Assembly (NCBI GenBank): GCA_024639825.1 | Contig: JAHEGH010000024.1 | Location: forward strand, 1-40,635 | Origin: Gammaproteobacteria bacterium | Lineage (GTDB): Bacteria; Pseudomonadota; Gammaproteobacteria; Steroidobacterales; Woeseiaceae | Length of the DNA: 40,635 nucleotides | Direction: 5' to 3' | Part shown: one piece after another, positions 33,340-40,635 of the stretch | Numbering within the stretch: position 1 is the first letter of the stretch | How the letters are laid out: the number at the start of each line of letters is the position of its first letter | The notes under the pieces: model-generated | What the model was told of the DNA's origin: nothing | What the model saw: only the letters and a program-made list of their open reading frames with translations | Databases searched by the model: none | Program-made: the position numbers and the translations under genes

Positions 33340-34746
33340 GTGTTCAAGAATTTTCTAGTTTCCATCACGCACAACTTGATGAGCCTGATCGGGACGGCGA
33401 TAGCAATCGCCACCCTTGTGCTAATGGCGAGCCTCTTCGCCATGGAGCTCTTTGGCTTCGAGGGCGGGCCGTACATCGGGATACTGACGTACCTGATTTT
33501 GCCGATGATCTTTGTCTTTGGGCTTATCCTGATTCCGATTGGCGCTATTCTTTACCGGCGCAGGTTACGGAAAAGCCCCGGTGGTGACGGCACGCCATTG
33601 ATGCCCGTGTTCGATCTGAACGTAAAAGCTACGCGTCGCTGGATGCTGATACTTGCTGGTGCCACGATGCTGAATATCGTCATCGTCGCGGGCGCGACGT
33701 ATAAGGGCGTGCATGTCATGGAGTCTGTGGAATTCTGCGGCCTCGCGTGTCACTCGGTCATGGAGCCGGAACATACGGCACACGCCCGGTCACCGCACTC
33801 GCGGGTAGCCTGTGCTGAGTGCCACATTGGTCCCGGTGCAGACTGGTTCGTAAAATCCAAACTCGATGGCGCCTGGCAGCTGGTCTCGGTAGCGTTCGAC
33901 CTGTATCCGCGTCCGGTACCGACACCGTTGCATGATCTGCGCCCGGCTCGGGAGACGTGCGAACAGTGTCACTGGCCGACAAAGTTCGTGGGCGACAAAC
34001 TTAAAGTAATCAAGCATTACAAAGACGATGAGGCGAACACGGAGCTGACATCGGCGGTGCTGCTCAAGGTCGGTGGTTCACGCGCAAACAACTCGCACGG
34101 TATCCACTGGCATGTCGATCGTGGTGTCAACATTCGTTATCGTTCGGACGAAACCCGCGAAGCGGTCTACGAGATCGAATTTACTGACAATGAAAACGAG
34201 ATGGTTACGTTTGCTGATCGCAAGGCACCCGAAGATGGTGGCGTCTGGCGCGAGATGGATTGCGTCGACTGTCACAATCGACCGTCGCATATTTACGAGT
34301 CGCCGGGACCCGCGATTGATAAAGCCATTGACTCGGGCCTGATCGATCGTTCGCTGCCGTTCGTCAAGCGGGAAAGCTTGCGCATTATCCAGACGCAGTA
34401 CGAATCGCATGAAGTGGCGCGCGATGGAATCGTCAGTGAGCTCACCGCATTCTATAGTGAAACCTATCCCGACCTTGCGACGGAGCGTGCTGATGAGATC
34501 GCAGCCGCTGCGACGACGTTGGGCAATATATTCTCGGTCAATATCTTCCCGCAGATGAATGTCTGGTGGGATACCTATCCAAATCACATCGGCCATGAAC
34601 AGTCTGATGGTTGCTTCCGTTGCCACAGGCGCAGCATGCGAACCGCCGACAGGAAGCAGGTGTCGAACGACTGCGACACCTGTCATGTACTGCTGGCTGA
34701 AGAAGAAGAGAATCCTGACATCATGTCGGTACTGAGGCCAGAATAA
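33340..34746 (+). CDS. NapC/NirT-family multihaem cytochrome, ImcH-like
   Basis: A 468-residue protein with three predicted helices (about 12-35, 46-72, 101-120) and a periplasmic haem domain. Six haem sites are visible: five CXXCH (CAECH, CEQCH, CVDCH, CFRCH, CDTCH) and a first site with an extra residue, C133-GLA-C137-H138 (CX3CH). The sequence SPHSRVACAECHIGPGADWFVKSK is typical of the NapC/NirT-like quinol-oxidising cytochromes, of which Geobacter ImcH is one. GTG 33340 follows a GGGGGA site. It overlaps frdC by 1 nt, so electrons from or to the quinone pool and the Frd complex are co-expressed. Confidence 0.82.
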   Translation: MFKNFLVSITHNLMSLIGTAIAIATLVLMASLFAMELFGFEGGPYIGILTYLILPMIFVFGLILIPIGAILYRRRLRKSPGGDGTPLMPVFDLNVKATRRWMLILAGATMLNIVIVAGATYKGVHVMESVEFCGLACHSVMEPEHTAHARSPHSRVACAECHIGPGADWFVKSKLDGAWQLVSVAFDLYPRPVPTPLHDLRPARETCEQCHWPTKFVGDKLKVIKHYKDDEANTELTSAVLLKVGGSRANNSHGIHWHVDRGVNIRYRSDETREAVYEIEFTDNENEMVTFADRKAPEDGGVWREMDCVDCHNRPSHIYESPGPAIDKAIDSGLIDRSLPFVKRESLRIIQTQYESHEVARDGIVSELTAFYSETYPDLATERADEIAAAATTLGNIFSVNIFPQMNVWWDTYPNHIGHEQSDGCFRCHRRSMRTADRKQVSNDCDTCHVLLAEEEENPDIMSVLRPE

Positions 34747-35498
34747 TGCATCCCCTTGTAACAACGCCGGCGTCGCGTTCACTGACGCACGAAATAATCA
34801 GTGGTGGCAGTGGCCTGGTGCTGGCGCTGTTCATGTGGGGGCATGTCGTCCTGGTGGGTTCCATTCTGACAGGTGAACGCGGCTTCGACTGGATGGCAAC
34901 CTTTCTCGAGGATTACTACATTGCGCAACCAACCGTTGCTGCAATCTTCATCCTGTTCCTGGTGCACGCCGTGTTTGCTGCGCGCAAAATTCCCGCGCAG
35001 CTGCGCGAGCGCAAACGCATTGCTCAACTTGCCAAAGGGCTAAGCCAGTCCGGTCGCGAGAAAGTAGCGACGCGCACCGAGCACTCGCCATTCCGTCCGC
35101 ATGTTGAATCGATGTTGTGGATCTGGCAGGTGCGTACGGGAATGATCATGCTGGTGCTGGGCAGCTTCCACCTCATGTTGCTTGGCCTCGACGTATTCAC
35201 GCCATTGTTCGGCGAAATGGCCGGTATCGAGTCGCAAACGACCATGGCAAGGGTGGGCGCCGGGCTCTGGCTGCCCTATGCAATCCTGCTGCTGTGCGTT
35301 GAGTTCCACGCGAGCGTCGGCCTGTATCGCCTGGCGATAAAGTGGGGCGCCGATCTGTGGTTGTCCCGCAAGGCCATGCATCGCATTGAGCAAGTGATTT
35401 TCTGGACGATCCTTGTGGTTGGCGGCGCCACCTTGTGTGTATTGGCTGGCTGGATCGATCCGCCGCTTGCATTCCTGCTGGAAGGAGGTGCGTCGTGA
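34746..35498 (+). CDS. frdC: Fumarate reductase/succinate dehydrogenase cytochrome b subunit (Wolinella type)
   Basis: A 250-residue protein with five transmembrane helices. Four histidines sit where a dihaem cytochrome b binds its two haems: H33, H74, H142 and H188. Length, helix pattern and histidine spacing match Wolinella FrdC (256 residues). It anchors the complex in the inner membrane and exchanges electrons with menaquinone in the family. The ATG is within the TAATG overlap with the NapC-like gene, and its stop overlaps frdA by 4 nt. Confidence 0.88.
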   Translation: MHPLVTTPASRSLTHEIISGGSGLVLALFMWGHVVLVGSILTGERGFDWMATFLEDYYIAQPTVAAIFILFLVHAVFAARKIPAQLRERKRIAQLAKGLSQSGREKVATRTEHSPFRPHVESMLWIWQVRTGMIMLVLGSFHLMLLGLDVFTPLFGEMAGIESQTTMARVGAGLWLPYAILLLCVEFHASVGLYRLAIKWGADLWLSRKAMHRIEQVIFWTILVVGGATLCVLAGWIDPPLAFLLEGGAS

Positions 35499-37441
35499 GC
35501 AGCAAGCTCATCACAACCGATGTCCTCATCATCGGTGGCGGTCTGGCTGGCGAACGTTGTGCCATTGAGGCCGCGGCTGCAGGGCAGGAAGCACTCATCC
35601 TGTCACTCGTGCCACCGCGCCGCAGCCATAGCTGCGCGGCGCAGGGGGGCATGCAGGCGGCATTGGCCAACTGCGCCAAAGCCTCGGGCGATAGTCCTAC
35701 GGTCCATTTTCTCGATACCGTTCGCGGTTCCGATTGGGGTGCTGACCAGGAGGTTGCCAATATCTTCGCTGAAGAAGCGCCAATCGCCGTTCGCGAACTG
35801 GCCCACTTCGGCGTGCCGTGGTCACGCGTTCGTGGCGGTAAGAATCACTACTTTATCAAGGGTGAGGAAGTCGATATCGATGAAGACATCGAGAGCGACG
35901 GCCTCATCGGCCAACGCGACTTCGGTGGCACCGCCAAGTGGCGTGCATGCTATGCCGCGGCAGGCACGGGTCATGCCGCGCTCTATGCCGTCGACAGCGA
36001 AGTTGTCCGCTTGGGTATCACCGTTCGTGATCGTACCGAAGCGGTAGCACTCATCCACGACGGCAGCCGCTGCGTTGGTGCGGTGGTGCGCGATCTTCGC
36101 AACGGTTCACACTTCACTGTGATGGCGAAAGCCACGGTCATCGCGACGGGTGGCTACGGCCGTATCTACGGGCAGTACACCAGTAACGCGACTATCAATG
36201 AAGGCACAGGTGCCTCGATTGCACTCGACACCGGTGTCGTGCCGCTCGGTAACATGGAAGCCGTGCAGTTTCACCCGACGACCTTATCGCCCAGTGGCAT
36301 CCTCGTCACCGAAGGCTGTCGTGGCGACGGTGGCTATCTTCTCGACAAGAACGGCGATCGCTTTATGGTCGCGGCCGAGCCGGAGAAACAGGAGCTGGCG
36401 AGTCGTGATGTCGTATCCCGTCACATGCAACAGCACATGCGCGACGGATTTGGCATTGAGTCGCCTTACGGTCCGCACCTGTGGCTCGACATTCGTCACC
36501 TGGGCGAAGAGCACCTGAGAACCAAGCTGCTCGAGGTCTGGGATATTTGCCGCGATTTCGTCGGCCGCAATCCTGCCAAGGAACTCATTCCCGTACGCCC
36601 GACCCAGCACTACTCCATGGGCGGCGTGCGCGTCAATAAAGACGGTCAGGCCTACGGCCTGGCGGGTCTGTTCGCCGTGGGCGAGGCATCGTGCTGGGAT
36701 ATGCACGGATTCAATCGTCTTGGTGGCAACAGCCTGGCTGAAACACTGGTCAGCGGCCGAATCGTGGGCCGCGAAGTAGCCAAGTATGCGTCCGGCCGTG
36801 AGCTGCAAGCCGACACTGGCCTTGCATTCGCAGCGCTCGCTGATGCAGAACAGCGTGCTGCTGGCTGGCTGGCGCGCAGTGGCGCCGGCCCCAACGTTTA
36901 TGAGATTCGTGACGCGATGGGCGAAACGATGATGCATAAGGTCGGTATCTTCAGGAACGGCGATGAACTGGGTGAAGCAGTGGCCGAGATCGGGCAGCTG
37001 CTGGATGACTGCGACAACGCGGTGCTGCGTTGCAAGGATCCCGGTGTGAATCCCGAACTCGCGTTCGCCCTGCGCCTGAAAGGCATGCTCCGCCTGGCGA
37101 TGACCGTTGCCAGGGGCGCGCAAGCGCGTACCGAGAGCCGTGGCGCTCACTATCGTTCGGACTTCCCGTTGCGCAACGACCGCGACTGGCTGAACAGGAC
37201 GCTGGTGCGGTGGGGGGTTGACGAGAGTGAGCCTTCGTTTAGCTACGAACCCACCGGAATTGTCGACTTGCCGCCGGGCCATCGAGGTTATGGCAGCGAT
37301 GAACGCATCGAAATGACCGACACGCTCGATCATTACAATGAGGACGTGCTTCAGGTGCAGACCGGTCATGGTCGACTTGCGAGCACTGAGGAAATGGGTA
37401 GCCGCTTAAAGCGTGGCGCCTGGAAAGCCGTAACAGGATAG
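35495..37441 (+). CDS. frdA: Fumarate reductase/succinate dehydrogenase flavoprotein subunit
   Basis: The start is GTG 35495 (GGAGG 6 nt upstream, 4-nt GTGA overlap with frdC); the frame extends upstream but inside frdC. The 648-residue protein has a GGGLAGE FAD motif, and H45 in RSHSCAAQGGMQAAL is the covalent FAD site of the family. HPTTL, the EGCRGDGG loop and the R/H catalytic elements near RPTQHYSMGGV are present. It interconverts succinate and fumarate at the cytoplasmic face. Gene order C-A-B matches Wolinella frdCAB rather than the four-subunit E. coli enzymes. Direction in vivo is unknown. Confidence 0.93.
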   Translation: MSSKLITTDVLIIGGGLAGERCAIEAAAAGQEALILSLVPPRRSHSCAAQGGMQAALANCAKASGDSPTVHFLDTVRGSDWGADQEVANIFAEEAPIAVRELAHFGVPWSRVRGGKNHYFIKGEEVDIDEDIESDGLIGQRDFGGTAKWRACYAAAGTGHAALYAVDSEVVRLGITVRDRTEAVALIHDGSRCVGAVVRDLRNGSHFTVMAKATVIATGGYGRIYGQYTSNATINEGTGASIALDTGVVPLGNMEAVQFHPTTLSPSGILVTEGCRGDGGYLLDKNGDRFMVAAEPEKQELASRDVVSRHMQQHMRDGFGIESPYGPHLWLDIRHLGEEHLRTKLLEVWDICRDFVGRNPAKELIPVRPTQHYSMGGVRVNKDGQAYGLAGLFAVGEASCWDMHGFNRLGGNSLAETLVSGRIVGREVAKYASGRELQADTGLAFAALADAEQRAAGWLARSGAGPNVYEIRDAMGETMMHKVGIFRNGDELGEAVAEIGQLLDDCDNAVLRCKDPGVNPELAFALRLKGMLRLAMTVARGAQARTESRGAHYRSDFPLRNDRDWLNRTLVRWGVDESEPSFSYEPTGIVDLPPGHRGYGSDERIEMTDTLDHYNEDVLQVQTGHGRLASTEEMGSRLKRGAWKAVTG

Positions 37442-37447
37442 GATTTC

Positions 37448-38203
37448 ATGAGCGACACTGAACAAGCACGCCGGCTGCGATTCGAGATTTTCCGTTACAA
37501 CCCGGAAGATGAGAACTCGGAGCCGCATACTGACGTCTTCGAACTGGACGAGACGCCGTTCATGACCCTGTACATCGCGCTGAACCAGATTCGCGAAAAA
37601 CAGGATCCCGGCCTGCAATTCGATTTCGCCTGCCGGTCCGCGATCTGCGGTTCCTGCGCCATGATGGTGAATGGTCGACCGGCACTGGCATGTCGAACGC
37701 TCACGTCCGATTTGCCCGAGAAAATCCAGCTGTATCCGCTGCCGACCTTCAAGTTGATTGGCGACCTTTCCGTCGATACCGGCACCTGGTTCCGGGAGAT
37801 GGCGGAGAAGACCGAAGCATGGATTCACGAACGCCTGCCGTTTGATCCGGACGCACTCGAACAGCGCATGAGTGACGATGTCGCAGCCGCAATCTACGAA
37901 GGTGATCGTTGTATCGAGTGCGGTTGTTGCGTCGCCTCGTGCGGTCTGGCGAACGTTGACGATACCTTCCTCGCTGGCGCTGGGTTGAACCGAGTAGCTC
38001 GCTTCATGATGGATCCTCGCGACAGTCGTTCCGACTCAGAATGGTTCGATGTCGTTGCCGGGGATCAGGGTGTCTTCGCCTGTATCGGTATGATGGCTTG
38101 CGAGGATGTCTGTCCGAAAGAACTGCCGCTGCTGGAAGTGTATGCCTACCTCAGGCGGAAAACGCTGGGCGCGCGGTTCCTTGCGAAGGGCGACAAAGCG
38201 TAA
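37448..38203 (+). CDS. frdB: Fumarate reductase/succinate dehydrogenase iron-sulfur subunit
   Basis: A 251-residue protein with three clusters: [2Fe-2S] C62, C67, C70, C82 (CRSAICGSC); [4Fe-4S] C155, C158, C161, C165 (CIECGCCVASC); and [3Fe-4S] C212, C218, C222 (CIGMMACEDVCPKELPL). It relays electrons between FrdA flavin and the FrdC haems. It lies 6 bp after frdA and closes the 31363-38203 operon. A weak GCCG-CCAG-CGGC hairpin follows the stop. Confidence 0.94.
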   Translation: MSDTEQARRLRFEIFRYNPEDENSEPHTDVFELDETPFMTLYIALNQIREKQDPGLQFDFACRSAICGSCAMMVNGRPALACRTLTSDLPEKIQLYPLPTFKLIGDLSVDTGTWFREMAEKTEAWIHERLPFDPDALEQRMSDDVAAAIYEGDRCIECGCCVASCGLANVDDTFLAGAGLNRVARFMMDPRDSRSDSEWFDVVAGDQGVFACIGMMACEDVCPKELPLLEVYAYLRRKTLGARFLAKGDKA

Positions 38204-38251
38204 TAGCCGCCAGCGGCATGCTTGGTCCCACACGTTCGGCGTCCGTATGGC

Positions 38252-40015
38252 TCAGTCAACGGGCAGCGGTTCCCGTGACCAGAGTGCTGCGATGTCTTCG
38301 TCATTGCCTGTCATTTCCCAGCGAATGAGCGACAGCGGGAGCCGTCCCGCCGCCATGAATTCGTCGTGGAAATCTTTCAGGCGGAACGCATCGCCGAGCT
38401 GACGTTTGCGTTCGGCGAGCAGGGCCTGCATTTGCAGCATTCCAGTGGTATAGCCCAATCCATAACCCGGTGGGCGACGCAGGTAGATTTCGGCGTCGAC
38501 GCGGGCGACATCCCGATCCAGGTAGGGAACGCGCTCGATCCAGTAATCAGCGACTTCGTCTGCCGTCATCACATTGAGCTGCAGCCAGGCATCAGCCGGC
38601 ATGCGTGCCGCGCGGAAGATGCCGAACAGGTAGATGAGCTCGCGGACGCGGGGATTGTCGTCGAGCAGACCCGCATTCATGACCGCTTCCTCGAGATAGA
38701 CTGCCCAACCCTCAACGCGGGCATCATCGGTGAGGCGTCCACGCACCGGATCCGGGTTGTTACGTTCGACAACCGCATCGAAGCGGTGGCCCGGGATAAC
38801 GGCATGCAGGTGATCCGGCGTCGGGTTGCGGTACTGGATCTGCTCCCAGAAATTCGGCCCGTCGTCGCGGACGATCCAGGGAACGTTGGTCGAGAGTTCG
38901 TCAATGTAGTCCGGGATCGTGATGATTGACTCTTCGACGAGAAAGCGGCGAATAGCCGCGTCGGTTTCGTCGATGCGGGACTGGTACTCCGTGGCCGATC
39001 CGGATATTTCGATTTCCGGCAGGTCCCGGTTTCGGTGACGCTCCAGCGCATAAAGTGCCCAGAGCCGATCGAGTTCGCGTTGCCCAAGCGTGACAATATC
39101 GTCGCTCGTGTAAGGCATCAGCTTCACGTGCTTGAGGTACCAGTCAAAATTTTCCTTGCCGACGCCTGCATTGGCCTTCATTTCCGGCCGGTTGGTGATA
39201 AGCCAGTTACGAAACGACTCAACGGCGGCCCTGGCCGTCTCGATCGGCTCTACCAGGTCGGGCTGCTGGCTGCGCGCACGATCGAGCAGATCGTCGTACC
39301 AGCCGAGGACGCCTGCCGGCGGTTCCGTTCGGTACGGAAAGCCATGGCCAACGCCGTCGGAATTGGACAGATTAAAAATCGCAAGGTCGGCGTAGTCGGT
39401 CGCGACTTCGATAAGGTTGCTTCTGCCTTGCGTGGCAAGCCCGGGGATCGCGTCAAGTTGGCGTACGAATTCGGCAAGGACGTCCCCGGCGACCGGCAGT
39501 TCGGTAAATGTCAGGCGCAGCATGCGATCGACGTAGAAACCGGGATCGCGGGACCACGGCTTGGAGACCCGGAGCGTAAATTCCTCCTCGTCCATCTTTG
39601 CACGGACGGCAAGAAACTCGACCTGCTGGCGAAGCGGCCAGTCGGCTACCGTAAAATCGTCAAGCTCGCCCTGAAATCCACGAAGCTCCCGCAACCTCGC
39701 TGCAACGGCCTCCGCACTGTAGTCGGGATACACGTCGGTCTCCAGACCCGCGACATCGACGAGCGACTGTTCTTTCATTGCGGTCTTTGGATCCCGCCAG
39801 TGTAGAAAGTCGTCCCACAGCTTGACGAATGCGGCGTAATCCTGGGCGCCATCTGGCATGCCGTCGTAAGCTCGCAGGGCCTTCGGTTCAGTGGCGACGG
39901 CATGACCGCCAAGCAGGATGAGTAATGCAATGATGCCCGCCAACCTGAAGGCGCCTGCTGCGTAAAGCCGAATTGGAACCCAGGGTATAAGCCTGGTGAG
40001 CTGATGTTCTAACAT
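38252..40015 (-). CDS. DUF885 family protein, exported, with altered metal motif
   Basis: The start chosen is ATG 40015 (MLEHQLTRLI); GTG 40051 is the longer option. About 587 residues, with an N-terminal hydrophobic signal/anchor (LAGIIALLILLGGHAVA). Family marks are RVEGWAVYLEEAVMNAGLL, PGYGLGYTTGMLQM and FHDEFMAAGRLPLSLIRW. The zinc-binding site of DUF885 is usually HExxPGH, but here it reads HAVIPGH, so the glutamate is replaced by Ala and hydrolytic activity may be lost or changed. It follows the EEP gene by 68 bp on the same strand and is convergent with frdB. Substrate is unknown. Confidence 0.8.
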   Translation of the reverse strand: MLEHQLTRLIPWVPIRLYAAGAFRLAGIIALLILLGGHAVATEPKALRAYDGMPDGAQDYAAFVKLWDDFLHWRDPKTAMKEQSLVDVAGLETDVYPDYSAEAVAARLRELRGFQGELDDFTVADWPLRQQVEFLAVRAKMDEEEFTLRVSKPWSRDPGFYVDRMLRLTFTELPVAGDVLAEFVRQLDAIPGLATQGRSNLIEVATDYADLAIFNLSNSDGVGHGFPYRTEPPAGVLGWYDDLLDRARSQQPDLVEPIETARAAVESFRNWLITNRPEMKANAGVGKENFDWYLKHVKLMPYTSDDIVTLGQRELDRLWALYALERHRNRDLPEIEISGSATEYQSRIDETDAAIRRFLVEESIITIPDYIDELSTNVPWIVRDDGPNFWEQIQYRNPTPDHLHAVIPGHRFDAVVERNNPDPVRGRLTDDARVEGWAVYLEEAVMNAGLLDDNPRVRELIYLFGIFRAARMPADAWLQLNVMTADEVADYWIERVPYLDRDVARVDAEIYLRRPPGYGLGYTTGMLQMQALLAERKRQLGDAFRLKDFHDEFMAAGRLPLSLIRWEMTGNDEDIAALWSREPLPVD

Positions 40016-40083
40016 TGATATACACCGCCGAATCTGTAAGAAAAGTGTCACCTCGGCCGGGTTGAGGCCAGATGTTTCGTCGC

Positions 40084-40635
40084 TTATTCGATTAACCCCT
40101 CGCTAAACGCAAAATCAGCGACCAGAGGCAAATGATCATAGTGGCCAGCCGTTCCGCCGTACAGCACATCGGATTTCTGTAATCCACGATCTGCAAGTTC
40201 AGCGGGTGTCATTGTCATCGTATTCAATACGAAGCGCTGACGAACAGACATGACGCTATCTGAGAAGAGAATGCGGTCCAGCGCACTGGGCGCAAAAGGC
40301 AAATCGTCATTGCGCCAGGTGTAGTAACTCTGTTCCAACGCGTTGTGGCTGGGTCGGGCGTCGGACAAGTCTGTTTCATCCCAGTCGATTCGAATATCGG
40401 ACCCGTACGTGTCTTCGTCAGCAATATTGCCACTTAGCAGTGTCTCGAAAAACTCCATCGAAGCGTCCGGAACGACATTCATATCACCCAGTATGACAAA
40501 GGGTGTGTTGTTCGAGAGAGCAGTCTCCCGATCCGAGTCTCTCAGATTGCGTAACCAGCGGACGACTGAGTCGGACTGGATCTGACGCATCTGCACCTGT
40601 TCTCCAGCGGCTCCACTCTTGTTGTGCATTGCCAC
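40084..40635 (-). CDS. Endonuclease/exonuclease/phosphatase family protein (N-terminus off the window)
   Basis: The frame is open to the right edge, so the N-terminus is missing; 183 residues of the C-terminal part are visible. Features are FVILGDMNVVPDA (the GDxN catalytic segment of the EEP superfamily) and the C-terminal HYDHLPLVADF with the conserved Asp-His pair. SALDRILFS is also typical. Members hydrolyse phosphodiesters in DNA, lipids or nucleotides. It sits upstream of the DUF885 gene; the first codon in the window (GTG) need not be the true start. Confidence 0.8.
   Translation of the reverse strand: MAMHNKSGAAGEQVQMRQIQSDSVVRWLRNLRDSDRETALSNNTPFVILGDMNVVPDASMEFFETLLSGNIADEDTYGSDIRIDWDETDLSDARPSHNALEQSYYTWRNDDLPFAPSALDRILFSDSVMSVRQRFVLNTMTMTPAELADRGLQKSDVLYGGTAGHYDHLPLVADFAFSEGLIE

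Noticed and set aside
35435-35494. Longer start for frdA inside frdC
   Set aside because: GTG 35495 has GGAGG at the right spacing and matches the family N-terminus; the upstream codons belong to frdC.
36284-37369. 361-codon minus-strand frame inside frdA
   Set aside because: Antisense shadow of a well-supported flavoprotein gene, with no family match or ribosome site.
38206-38217. GCCG-CCAG-CGGC hairpin after frdB
   Set aside because: Four-bp stem without a following U-run; too weak to call a terminator.

Overview
The window looks like about 40 kb of chromosome from a GC-rich bacterium, probably a gammaproteobacterium. The supporting traits are form II RuBisCO with a divergent CbbR, a proteobacterial-type phosphoribulokinase, a UspE-like protein, MtrCAB-type decaheme cytochromes, c4-like cytochromes, and DUF885 and TonB-receptor remnants. 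A marine-sediment lineage such as the Woeseiales would fit, but the sequence alone does not prove it. I see no tRNA, rRNA, CRISPR array, IS element or phage gene.

Layout. (1) 1-4101, minus strand: a redox cluster with a small TPR protein, a five-helix b-type membrane protein, a 21-haem cytochrome, and a cytochrome with at least 17 haems that runs off the left edge and is built of 279-bp tetrahaem repeats. Divergent from it are a membrane-anchored ferredoxin/flavoprotein (4392-5708) and a UspE-like protein. (2) 6711-12470: carbon fixation. The genes are a carotenoid-isomerase-like FAD enzyme, cbbM, divergent cbbR, and the overlapping pair cbbP-cbbZ. A TTATC-N5-GATAA palindrome stands upstream of both cbbM/cbbR and cbbP. 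(3) 12484-14431: a secreted amidohydrolase and a dihaem cytochrome. (4) 14546-20767: hydrogenase maturation genes hypC-B-D-F-E on the plus strand and hypA on the minus strand, with hypA behind a SlyD/SlpA-like FKBP; no hydrogenase structural genes are present. (5) 20865-24703: a TonB-receptor remnant, a DUF6090-like protein, a flavin-reductase-like protein, an M20 peptidase and a DUF1611-like P-loop protein. (6) 24689-30056, minus strand: the mtrC-mtrA-mtrB outer-membrane conduit, divergent from a c4-like cytochrome and a SnoaL-like protein. (7) 31363-38203: one tightly packed operon joining a CbcL-like multihaem c/b fusion, an ImcH/NapC-like cytochrome, and a Wolinella-type frdCAB. (8) 38252-40635: a DUF885 protein and a partial endonuclease/exonuclease/phosphatase protein.

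Taken together, this is an island for a chemolithoautotroph that exchanges electrons with the outside. H2 (through a hydrogenase encoded elsewhere) or an extracellular donor or acceptor would connect through MtrCAB, periplasmic c-type cytochromes and two quinone-linked inner-membrane cytochromes to a menaquinone-type fumarate reductase/succinate dehydrogenase, alongside a Calvin cycle using form II RuBisCO. The direction of electron flow cannot be read from sequence. The least familiar parts are the 1-5.7 kb cytochrome/flavoprotein cluster and the fused CbcL-ImcH-Frd operon.
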